The notes under the pieces: model-generated | Database searches by the model: none | What the model saw: only the letters and a program-made list of their open reading frames with translations | Told to the model about the DNA's origin: nothing | Position numbers and translations under genes: made by a program | Source of the DNA: Lewinellaceae bacterium | Lineage (GTDB): Bacteria; Bacteroidota; Bacteroidia; Chitinophagales; Saprospiraceae | Length of the DNA: 64,000 bases | Direction: 5' to 3' | Assembly (NCBI GenBank): GCA_016716135.1 | Contig: JADJWX010000006.1 | Location: forward strand, 186,001-250,000 | Part shown: positions 57,448 through 64,000 of the stretch, piece after piece | Layout of the letters: every line of letters starts with the position of its first letter | How positions within the stretch are numbered: position 1 is the stretch's first letter

Positions 57448-57921
57448 CTATTTTATCATTTGGGGTGTATGGCCGGCTGCGGTATCCAGGTACATAACCA
57501 TCTGGTACAGGTCGTAGCCGGGCGCCCAAAAATCTGCCGCCGTTTTTTCCAGGGTGAAACCGTTTTTTTCATAAAATTTATAAACGTGCTGGCTGGTGCG
57601 GACCACAATTTTGGCGATAGCCGGGTTTTCCCGGATCATGTCGATCCGGTGCCGGGTAAGCGCACTGCCGATGCCTTTTCCCTGAAAACCCGAGTGAATG
57701 ATATCCCAGGAAATCCGCGCCAGTTGGGCTTCGGGGAAATAATTAATGCCGCCTGCGCCGACGACCACTCCTTGTTCTTCCACCACGAAATAGTCCTCCA
57801 AATGCCGGTCGAGGTAGTCCAGCAAATCCGCTTCTTCGGCTTCGGCGAAATAGTGCGGGGTGTTGAGCCGCAAGAGGTGTATGACCTGCGGCTTGTCGGC
57901 ATGGGTGTATGGTCTGATCAT
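57448..57921 (-). CDS. GNAT-family N-acetyltransferase
   Basis: A 157-residue GNAT protein starting MIRPYTHADKPQVIHLL, a common beginning. VEEQGVVVGAGGINYFPEAQ is the central strand pair, HSGFQGKGIGSALTRHRID the acetyl-CoA loop, and VRTSQHVYKFYEKNGFTLE motif B. The start codon overlaps the stop of the upstream zincin-like gene by four bases (57918-57921), so the two are translationally coupled. Substrate unknown. Confidence 0.88.
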   Translation of the reverse strand: MIRPYTHADKPQVIHLLRLNTPHYFAEAEEADLLDYLDRHLEDYFVVEEQGVVVGAGGINYFPEAQLARISWDIIHSGFQGKGIGSALTRHRIDMIRENPAIAKIVVRTSQHVYKFYEKNGFTLEKTAADFWAPGYDLYQMVMYLDTAAGHTPQMIK

Positions 57922-58694
57922 GATTTGTGGCGGTTGTTCCAGGTGATCATTTCCTGTTTTAACACATCAAAAGGGATTTCCAGGGTAAGCAGTTCCTCGT
58001 AAGTCAAACCTTTTACTTCCACCACATAACCGACCAGGGCTGAAAAGTTGAGGTAATTGTACAGGATGCCGGTTCCGTCCGGAAAGTAGAGCATGTCCCA
58101 ACCGTTTAATCCATCGCGATCGGCCTGATTCAACAGGTCGATACGCTCGTGCAGACTGAGCCGGTTTTTACGGGCAATGTATTCGGCGTAGCCTTCAATT
58201 TTCCAAAATGGATGTTTTTCAGCGGACCAAAAATCGCGGTTGGCCTGGTAAGCATGCACCATTTCGTGCGCCAGCAACTCCGTCAGCCGCCATTGGCGGT
58301 TTTGACCCTGATATTTTTCCAGATTCCACCGGGCAATGTTTTCAGAAAAATCGGCCGCACAGTTCAGGCTGATATTGTTCGAAACGGTATAGGCCCAGCC
58401 TTGTCCTTTTAGCCTTTCGATCAATTTTGGGTAATTCGAACCGTCGTTCAGGCAAAGATTGATGGACACACCGCTTTCGTACAATTCCGAGGTTTTCACG
58501 AGCTCCAGGCTTTGCGCCAACACTGAATTTATGCCGGTCGGCAGGGGCTGAGTATGGTGGATCGCAATGTTTTCAAATTGCGTTTTCCGGGCGTAAAGGA
58601 AGGAAGGCGACAGTACGGCGCCGGCCAAAATGGCCAGGCACAGACCGAGTGTTGTGCCGCAGGCAAACAGGATGCGTTTGGTTGTTCTTTTCAT
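57918..58694 (-). CDS. Membrane-anchored zincin-like (HExxH) protein
   Basis: The ATG at 58694 (MKRTTKRILFACGTTLGLCL) gives 258 residues with one N-terminal membrane helix or signal (about 8-30). HEMVH at 143-147 is a zinc HExxH motif, and E167 in WKIEGYAEYIARK, about 20 residues on, is a plausible third ligand, as in gluzincins. The segment FPDGTGILYNYLNFSALVGY follows. I do not recognise an exact family; it resembles small membrane-anchored metallopeptidases. Coupled to the acetyltransferase gene downstream by a 4-bp overlap. Confidence 0.7.
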   Translation of the reverse strand: MKRTTKRILFACGTTLGLCLAILAGAVLSPSFLYARKTQFENIAIHHTQPLPTGINSVLAQSLELVKTSELYESGVSINLCLNDGSNYPKLIERLKGQGWAYTVSNNISLNCAADFSENIARWNLEKYQGQNRQWRLTELLAHEMVHAYQANRDFWSAEKHPFWKIEGYAEYIARKNRLSLHERIDLLNQADRDGLNGWDMLYFPDGTGILYNYLNFSALVGYVVEVKGLTYEELLTLEIPFDVLKQEMITWNNRHKS

Positions 58695-58740
58695 AGCTAA
58701 AGTTAACGTTTTAAACTTACGTTGGGCGGAACAAGCACGT

Positions 58741-59832
58741 TCAGTCCTGCCCTGGTTTTTCCGAAATGCCAATCAAGGCGCTGGCCAGGGTCACGACATC
58801 TTTCCAGGTACCAGAGGTGTTGGCAAGTACCACCACCACGGTTTTACTTTTAGGAATGAGCATGATTTGCGTGGCGGCTCCGGTTTGTTCGCCGCTATGC
58901 CCGATTACCACGGATTCGTGGGGTGGCGGGCCGTATAAAAACCAACCCAGGCCGTAGGGGTTGCCGGCTTTCTGGGCAAATTGGCTTTGGGTCATTTGCT
59001 CAAGCGTTGCTGCTTTGATCAGCCTGTTTTCCACGATGGCATTACCAAACCGGATCATATCATCCAGGGTGGTAAACAGCCCGCCACCCGGCACCCGGTT
59101 GCTCAGGTTGTTTGCCCTTGCCGCTTTTGTTTTCCGCTTGTGTTTTTGGTACAAACAGGAACGGTTTGCCGGATTTGCCGGGAGTTTTTCCACCCCTGTA
59201 CGGGTCATTCCGGCAACATCCCAGATGTTTTTTTGCAGGTATGCTTCATAGCTTTGCCCGGAAACTACCTCGATAATACGACCCAACACGACATAGCCAT
59301 AGGTGGTGTAATAATAAGCCGTCCCTGGTTCGAAGAGCAGATCCCGGTCTTTGAAAACGGCCATCGCGGCTTCCAAAGACGGGAAATCTGTTTGGTTTTC
59401 GGCTTCTTTTTCCGACTGGTACTGCCCGATTCCGGAGGTATGGGCCAGCAGCTGGCGCACGGTAATGTCCCCGGCTTTCTTTTTCGGGTAATCGGGCAGG
59501 TAGGTTTGAACCGGAAGGTCCAGGTCGATTCGTCCTTGCTCGACAAGTTGCATGATCGCCACGGCAGTCATGGTTTTAGCGATGGATGCCGTGCGCGTGC
59601 GCGTCGAGTCGGTGAACGGGAGCTGGTCTTCCGCGCAGCGGTAGCCGGCTGCATTTTTCCATGCAGTCTTTCCCTCAACAGCATAGCCTGCCGCCGCTCC
59701 GGTTACCCCCGAGTCAGTGATCAGCGCCGCCAGGAGATCGTTGGCTTCGCGGGCTTTCGGGCTTTCCTGGGTGTGGGCGGTGCAGGTGCATTGCAGGTAG
59801 ATTAGGAAAAACAGGATAGTTTTGGTCGTCAT
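58741..59832 (-). CDS. Serine hydrolase, beta-lactamase class C/S12 fold
   Basis: A 363-residue exported protein (signal peptide about residues 4-20). The S-x-x-K motif is SIAK at 83-86 and HSG is in VIGHSGEQTGAATQIML. The second motif, usually Y-x-N, reads Y175-T176-T177 in YYYTTYGYVVLG, so Asn is replaced by Thr; some S12 peptidases and esterases do the same. The protein probably acts as a D-aminopeptidase, esterase or PBP-like hydrolase in the periplasm. It is unlikely to be a resistance beta-lactamase by itself. Confidence 0.88.
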   Translation of the reverse strand: MTTKTILFFLIYLQCTCTAHTQESPKAREANDLLAALITDSGVTGAAAGYAVEGKTAWKNAAGYRCAEDQLPFTDSTRTRTASIAKTMTAVAIMQLVEQGRIDLDLPVQTYLPDYPKKKAGDITVRQLLAHTSGIGQYQSEKEAENQTDFPSLEAAMAVFKDRDLLFEPGTAYYYTTYGYVVLGRIIEVVSGQSYEAYLQKNIWDVAGMTRTGVEKLPANPANRSCLYQKHKRKTKAARANNLSNRVPGGGLFTTLDDMIRFGNAIVENRLIKAATLEQMTQSQFAQKAGNPYGLGWFLYGPPPHESVVIGHSGEQTGAATQIMLIPKSKTVVVVLANTSGTWKDVVTLASALIGISEKPGQD

Positions 59833-59874
59833 GCCATTTGAATTTTTTTGTGGATAGTCTTGTGGTATATCAAA

Positions 59875-60591
59875 TCAAATTTTTACAAACCAACTCAACG
59901 TCACCCAATAAAATCCTTCCGCAGCCTGGTCCAAAAAGCCGCGAATACGGTAATCCAGGCCGGCTTCCAGCTTGTTGCGATCGGTGAAGCTGTAGCCGAG
60001 TTGCGGCACCAGGCGGATTTCGAGGTCATATTCCCGGCCCTGAAAAGCATTCAGGTACTCGTGGTTTATTTTCAGGTAAAATTCTCCGGGGTCGGCGGCT
60101 TCGCCGTTCAGGGGCAGCTCGGCGGCGATCCGGTAGCGCACTCTGAATTCGGGCAGCGCATCCGTCTCGAAAGTTTGGTCGGTCGCAATGCGATGGGCCA
60201 GTCGAAAGCGGCTGTAACGTTGCACCAGGGTGAATTGCTGAATGGCGCGGTGGATCACCCGGGTGTCGCGAAGGCGGATGAGATAACCTGCGGCGATGCT
60301 GTTGTTGAGGCCGGTTTTTTTGGCGCCGATGAGCGAAAAGTCGGAGAGCAGATAGTCGAAGCCGGTATCCGATTCGCCGGCTGCGCGGTGTTGGGCTGCG
60401 CGCTGGCGCGACTCCCATTTGGTGTTCAGGCTCCAGCCGTTTTTCAGGCCTTTGTTCAGGTTAATGGCCGGCAGGGTGCCGGCTTGCCAACGGGATTGTG
60501 CCGTTCCCAGCTGCACTGCAAGCAGCAGCAGGGCGACCGGAAGATATGCGGACGGTTTAATATTCAAGGTTGTCGGAATTTTTGAAAACAA
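59875..60591 (-). CDS. DUF2490 outer-membrane beta-barrel protein
   Basis: A 238-residue protein with a signal peptide (residues ~15-31, LPVALLLLAVQLGTAQ) and a beta-barrel pattern of alternating hydrophobic and aromatic residues, ending with aromatic WFVKI. The sequence WESRQRAAQHR, FSLIGAKKTGLNNSIAAGY and LEIRLVPQLGYSFTDRNKLE fits DUF2490. These are small outer-membrane proteins of unknown transport role. The start overlaps the end of the upstream gene by 35 bp, so the two are coupled. Confidence 0.75.
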   Translation of the reverse strand: MFSKIPTTLNIKPSAYLPVALLLLAVQLGTAQSRWQAGTLPAINLNKGLKNGWSLNTKWESRQRAAQHRAAGESDTGFDYLLSDFSLIGAKKTGLNNSIAAGYLIRLRDTRVIHRAIQQFTLVQRYSRFRLAHRIATDQTFETDALPEFRVRYRIAAELPLNGEAADPGEFYLKINHEYLNAFQGREYDLEIRLVPQLGYSFTDRNKLEAGLDYRIRGFLDQAAEGFYWVTLSWFVKI

Positions 60592-61135
60592 TTTCTTCGA
60601 GTGCGCGTAAGGCGCCGTTTTCGTCCAGGGTGATTTCGTACAACCGCAGCCCGTCCGGTTTTTTGCCTTTCACCACCATCTCGTACCGCGTGGTGTATCC
60701 CGTGGCGGGTTGTTGATTTTGGGCCAGTTTAAAAAGGGCGCTGCGGTTGCCGGAATATTGGATTTGAATTTTCCGGATGTCATGCCGGACAAACAGGGAG
60801 TCGAGCGTTGTAGTGATCCGGCGTTGGGTGTGCTCCGGTATGTCGGTCCAGCGGTGTTGGATTTCAATGTCCTGCAACACGCCGCTGGTGTCAAATTCGA
60901 TGCTAAAGCGTTTTTTATCGCGGCAGACCTTGGCTTCGATGGAATTGCCGCGCAGGTTTTCTTCGAAGTACCATTTTACTTTTTTCTGAAAATGCAGGGA
61001 GTCGACAAATTGCCGCGCCGGGGCCGGAACGGCCTGCGTTTTTATGCGGTATTCCCGCTCGTATTTTGTTTGCCCGGCGGCCGTTGCCAGGGGCAGGAGG
61101 GCGGCCAGGCAGAGAAAAAGTGTTTTGTGCTGCAT
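60557..61135 (-). CDS. Exported protein of unknown function, upstream of the DUF2490 barrel
   Basis: The ATG at 61135 (MQHKTLFLCLAALLPLATAAG) starts a 192-residue protein with a signal peptide; the longer frame reads through the frameshifted gene upstream. The mature part begins QTKYEREYRIKTQAVP and alternates strands and charged helices (FSIEFDTSGVLQDIEIQHRW, YEITLDENGALRALEEIVFK), reminiscent of PepSY-like folds. Function unknown. It overlaps the DUF2490 gene, so the two products may work together at the outer membrane. Confidence 0.6.
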   Translation of the reverse strand: MQHKTLFLCLAALLPLATAAGQTKYEREYRIKTQAVPAPARQFVDSLHFQKKVKWYFEENLRGNSIEAKVCRDKKRFSIEFDTSGVLQDIEIQHRWTDIPEHTQRRITTTLDSLFVRHDIRKIQIQYSGNRSALFKLAQNQQPATGYTTRYEMVVKGKKPDGLRLYEITLDENGALRALEEIVFKNSDNLEY

Positions 61136-61230
61136 GGTTTTATAAATCAGGGAATTGCGCTTTTGTTCACGGGTGCTCCGTCTTGTTCGGGTTTTTCCCG
61201 GTTGTGTTGTCGGGCCGGTACCTGCGCGCC

Positions 61231-62612
61231 TTATCGCATCCGCTTTTGAACCACCGGCCCGGTATTCCAAACCAGGATGTTTCCGTGTTCATCCGAGCTA
61301 ACAATTTGGCGCCCGTCGGGGCTCCAATCCACCCCCCAGAGCAAGGCATCGGAAGCGCTTTCGCCCAGCGGTTTGCCGTCGATCGACCAGATGCGCAAGG
61401 CGTCGCTGGCGGTTGCCAGCGGTTGCCGTCGGGGCTCCAACGCAGGGCGCGGTACTCGGCCTGGCTTCCGGCAATATCATTGATTTTCCGACCGTCGGAG
61501 CTCCAAAACTGCAACAGCGGCGGGTAGTTTTTTTCGTAGTCGCCGTAATCGCCGGTGGCAAAAAATGCCCCTGTGGGGTGCCAGGCCACGCAAAGCATCA
61601 GCACGTCCTCCGGCCGGGGTGTAATAGCCGTTAGTTTTTCCTGGTCTGTATCATAGAGCGCGATGTGATGCCCAACTGTGGCGACAATGTTTTGGGTAGG
61701 GTGCCAGTCCAGCCCGGTGATGGATTTTTGCTGCACGTCGATCGTTCGAAGCAGTGTTCCGTCTTTGGAAAACAGATGCAGCTGGCCTTCGTTGTCGCCG
61801 ACGGCAGCTCGACGTCGGCATTCAGCCGATGGCGCGCACGCCGTACATGGCTGTACCGTTCCGCATGGTCCGCTTGCGGTTTCCAGGTGAGCGGACGACT
61901 GGTCAGCGAAACCGCGTCGCGACGGCGAGCAGGGGCAGGTAAGGTGCCATTTCAGGTTGGTGATCGTGCCTTTTACAGGGTAGTTTTCGGCAGGTTCGAA
62001 TGTCGTTCCTGAAAAAATGCGGAGCACATTGTGGTTTCCGCCGGTCGCGATGAAACGGCCGTCGGGACCCCAGGCTGCCGTCCATAGAATATCATCAATG
62101 GGACCCTTTGCCGGCGCCGGCTCAATGTTTTTGTGGTCAAAGCTCAGCACCTCCCTGAGCATCCACTTGTCGTCTTCCAGCAGGTAAAGGTGGGTGAATT
62201 TTGCAGTGCTCGTCGGCACATCTGCTTTGCCGGGCTCGCGGATAAAAAATTTGTGCACACCGTTTTGGATGGCGCCGTACAACTGCCCGTTGTTGTAGAG
62301 CGGATACACTTCGAGGCTGCCTTCCTCCAGTTTGCGGATGGGCTTTTGGTTGGGATCGGCGCAGAGGTTTTGTCTGACGTTTTCAAAAAAAACGGTGCGG
62401 TTCTGAAATCCACCCTGATCGTGAAAAAATACCAGATCGGGGTGTACCGCCTGTTCGAGGTATTCCAGGTCGCATTGGTTGAAACCGCGTTCGAAGAAAA
62501 TGCTGTCCTGTTGTTTCAGGCTTATAAAAAGCGGGTCGGTTTGGGCCACCTGGGCCTGGAGGCATGCTATGCTCAAAAGCATGCAAAAAAGGGTAATCGC
62601 GGTGTTGTTCAT
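61231..62612 (-). pseudogene. DUF4440-WD40 exported protein with several frameshifts
   Basis: A signal peptide (ending CLQAQ) is followed by a SnoaL-like DUF4440 domain (LFISLKQQDSIFFERGFNQC, VHPDLVFFHDQGGF) and then WD40 repeats (WTAAWGPDGRFIATGGNHN, ITGLDWHPTQNIVATVGHHI, LWGVDWSPDGRQIVSSDEHG). The frame is disturbed at about 61953, 61820, 61812 and 61428; restoring one base each yields WHPYLPLLAVAT, GWNADGR and RWSPDGNRLATASD, the expected repeat sequence, to a stop near 61231. The fusion of DUF4440 with a propeller is uncommon. The accumulation of single-base gaps again suggests sequencing error. Confidence 0.75.
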
Positions 62613-62691
62613 AGCTTGAGTTTATAAAAATCAGGGTGTTTAAGGAACACGGATAAACGTAAGGTGGCGCCAAGGTTCCTCGTGACAAACT

Positions 62692-62753
62692 TTTTACCGC
62701 CGAGACGCCAAGATGCCAAGAATGATTCTCCGCGTCTTTGCGTTTCGCGGTGA
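62692..62753. repeat. Imperfect palindrome
   Basis: ACCGCCGAGACGCCAAGATG near 62696 pairs imperfectly with CGCGTCTTTGCGTTTCGCGG near 62731, forming a ~27-bp hairpin in the 62613-62891 gap between two minus-strand genes. No T-run. Nothing else is seen there. Confidence 0.6.
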
Positions 62754-62891
62754 ATAAGAACAATCCACAGCGAGAAATTTTATAAAAGCCTATTTCAATT
62801 TTAACCCCCTGATTCACATAACCCCTGTAGATCCAGTCAATATTCTAACCTTTGGCAGCAAATCCCCAACATGCGCTACTGCTCCGCTTTT

Positions 62892-64000
62892 TTAGTTTTT
62901 CACCGTAAACACCTCGATGGATCGCTCCTTCCCCTTTAGTTGAAACGAACCGAGCCGGTTGAAATCAAACTGATTTTTGGCCATTTCGTAGGTGTTTTCC
63001 CCCAACAGGATGTGCGTGTCGTAGTCTTTGTTCAGTTGCTCCAGCCGGGCAGCAATGTTTACCTCGTCGCCGATGACCGTGTATTCCATGCGCTCCGCCG
63101 AGCCAATATTGCCTGCCACCACCACCCCGGTGTTGATGCCGATGCGGGTGTGCAGGCGGCGGTTTTTTCCAAAAGTGCGGGTGATGGAAGCCTGTTCGAT
63201 CGCCAGTGCTGCCCGGATGGCATGCACAGCGTGGTCGGGATCGTCGAGCGGTACGTTGAAGATGGCAAAAATGGCGTCGCCGATAAACTTGTTCACCACG
63301 CCATTGTGTTCCTGAACAATCGTTACAAGTACCGAAAAGTATTCGTTCAGCATTTCAATCACTTCCTGCGGCGTGAGGTCCTCGGCGATCGTGGTGTAGT
63401 TGGCAATATCGGTGACCAAAACGGTGCATTGGCGCACCTCGCCGGCTACATTTACTTTTTTATTCAAAATGGCGTCGGCCACGTCACGCGTCACGTATTT
63501 TCCGAAGGTGTCGCGGATCAATTCGCGCTCTTTGAGGCCGACGACCATGCCGTTGAACTCCTGGGTCAGTACCCCGATCTCATCGCCGGTAAGGACGGCA
63601 GCCTGTGTGGAAAAATCGCCGGCGCGTACCTTGTTGATCTCGTCGAGCAGGGCGTGTATCGGTTTGGTAAACGAACGCGTGATGTAGATCAGGGAAAAGG
63701 CCATCCCGATAAACACATTGATCCGGTCGGGTAAAATGGCCTCCAAGGGCGTCATATCGGAAAACTGCCTATAGGTTTCACCGGCTTGGGTGACGATCAG
63801 TTCCAGGGTTACCATCGCTGTGGGAATAAAGCCCAGGACGACGATGGTGACGAGCAGCGTCGTCCCGATGCGTCGCTTCCCGGTGGGGTAAACGAAGCCG
63901 AACATCGCGAAGGCTTTCGCCTTCAGATCGAGCGTAAAATCGTTGACCACAAACCAGGCGATAAAGGCCGGGAGCAGGGCATACAAGTAGAGAATAGACG
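62892..64000 (-). CDS. Adenylate/guanylate cyclase with HAMP domain (N-terminus outside window)
   Basis: The frame is open to the right edge, so the N-terminus is missing. Visible are two membrane helices in the first ~65 residues (LLPAFIAWFVVNDF, LLVTIVVLGFIPTAMVTLEL) and a third near 115, then a HAMP-like segment (ALLDEINKVRAGDFSTQAAV), and a class III nucleotide cyclase domain: VLVTDIANYTTIAEDL with the first metal Asp, NKFIGDAIFAIFN with the second, and MEYTVIGDEVNIAARLE. The domain makes cAMP or cGMP; substrate specificity is not decidable from what I can read. The protein is an inner-membrane sensor enzyme. Confidence 0.9.
   Translation of the reverse strand, partial: SILYLYALLPAFIAWFVVNDFTLDLKAKAFAMFGFVYPTGKRRIGTTLLVTIVVLGFIPTAMVTLELIVTQAGETYRQFSDMTPLEAILPDRINVFIGMAFSLIYITRSFTKPIHALLDEINKVRAGDFSTQAAVLTGDEIGVLTQEFNGMVVGLKERELIRDTFGKYVTRDVADAILNKKVNVAGEVRQCTVLVTDIANYTTIAEDLTPQEVIEMLNEYFSVLVTIVQEHNGVVNKFIGDAIFAIFNVPLDDPDHAVHAIRAALAIEQASITRTFGKNRRLHTRIGINTGVVVAGNIGSAERMEYTVIGDEVNIAARLEQLNKDYDTHILLGENTYEMAKNQFDFNRLGSFQLKGKERSIEVFTVKN

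Noticed and set aside
58741..59832. Antibiotic-resistance beta-lactamase
   Set aside because: The fold is S12, but the Y-x-N motif is Y-T-T and the context is not that of a resistance gene; hydrolase or esterase function is more likely.

Overview
The window looks like a chromosome segment of a Bacteroidota bacterium, most likely of the Saprospiria lineage (Saprospiraceae/Lewinella/Haliscomenobacter type). The reasons are several secreted proteins ending in type IX secretion (T9SS) sorting domains, a sensor kinase of the LytS/His_kinase type with periplasmic TPRs, FtsX/MacB-type permeases with two membrane halves, DUF2490, DUF4386 and DUF1203 proteins, TAnnTTTG-like -7 boxes, and almost no Shine-Dalgarno sites. 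Genus is not resolvable by eye. There are no rRNAs and one tRNA (Cys). The left edge cuts an APH-type sugar kinase and the right edge cuts an adenylate/guanylate cyclase.

Layout. 1-9.2 kb: sugar kinase tail, metallophosphoesterase, amidohydrolase, tRNA-Cys with a strong terminator, a DUF4062-NTPase-TPR (STAND-like) protein, an orphan contractile tail sheath protein, and a divergent coiled-coil membrane protein. 9.2-19.3 kb: a 7.6-kb T9SS-exported propeller/phytase-like protein gene, a phosphodiester glycosidase and two lipoproteins. 19.7-22 kb: eight ~183-bp repeat units bounded by inverted TTGCTACCAAGATA termini, surrounding an IS200/RAYT-type tyrosine transposase. 22-29.6 kb: a PA14-OmpA protein, a four-gene TPR/CHAT-protease operon, a CBS protein and a ROK kinase. 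29.7-37.8 kb: small housekeeping and unknown genes, a DOPA-dioxygenase homologue, two acetyltransferases and an ABC-type permease. 38.1-41.8 kb: the most unusual gene, a TIR domain joined to a P-loop NTPase and about 16 nearly identical 32-residue pentatricopeptide-like (PPR) repeats, followed closely by a small unknown gene. 42-64 kb: DUF1203, an Ada-like regulator/methyltransferase, META lipoprotein, TPR-histidine kinase, T9SS metalloprotease, a beta-helix T9SS protein with 438-bp internal repeats, DUF4386, cyclase-family hydrolase, Crp/Fnr regulator, acetyltransferase plus zincin pair, serine hydrolase, DUF2490 barrel pair, a WD40 protein and the truncated nucleotide cyclase.

Three themes stand out. 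(1) Three candidate nucleotide-sensing or protease immune-type systems: DUF4062-STAND-TPR, CHAT/TPR, and TIR-NTPase-PPR. The last suggests an RNA-sensing arm whose repeat code can be read from the sequence. (2) At least five intergenic regions are large nested inverted repeats (arms within arms), in addition to the RAYT-associated repeat array. (3) Many genes are broken by single-base indels, mostly in short homopolymers. In the PPR array the damage is confined to the central repeat copies while the edge copies are perfect, which points to uncorrected long-read assembly error more than to true gene decay.
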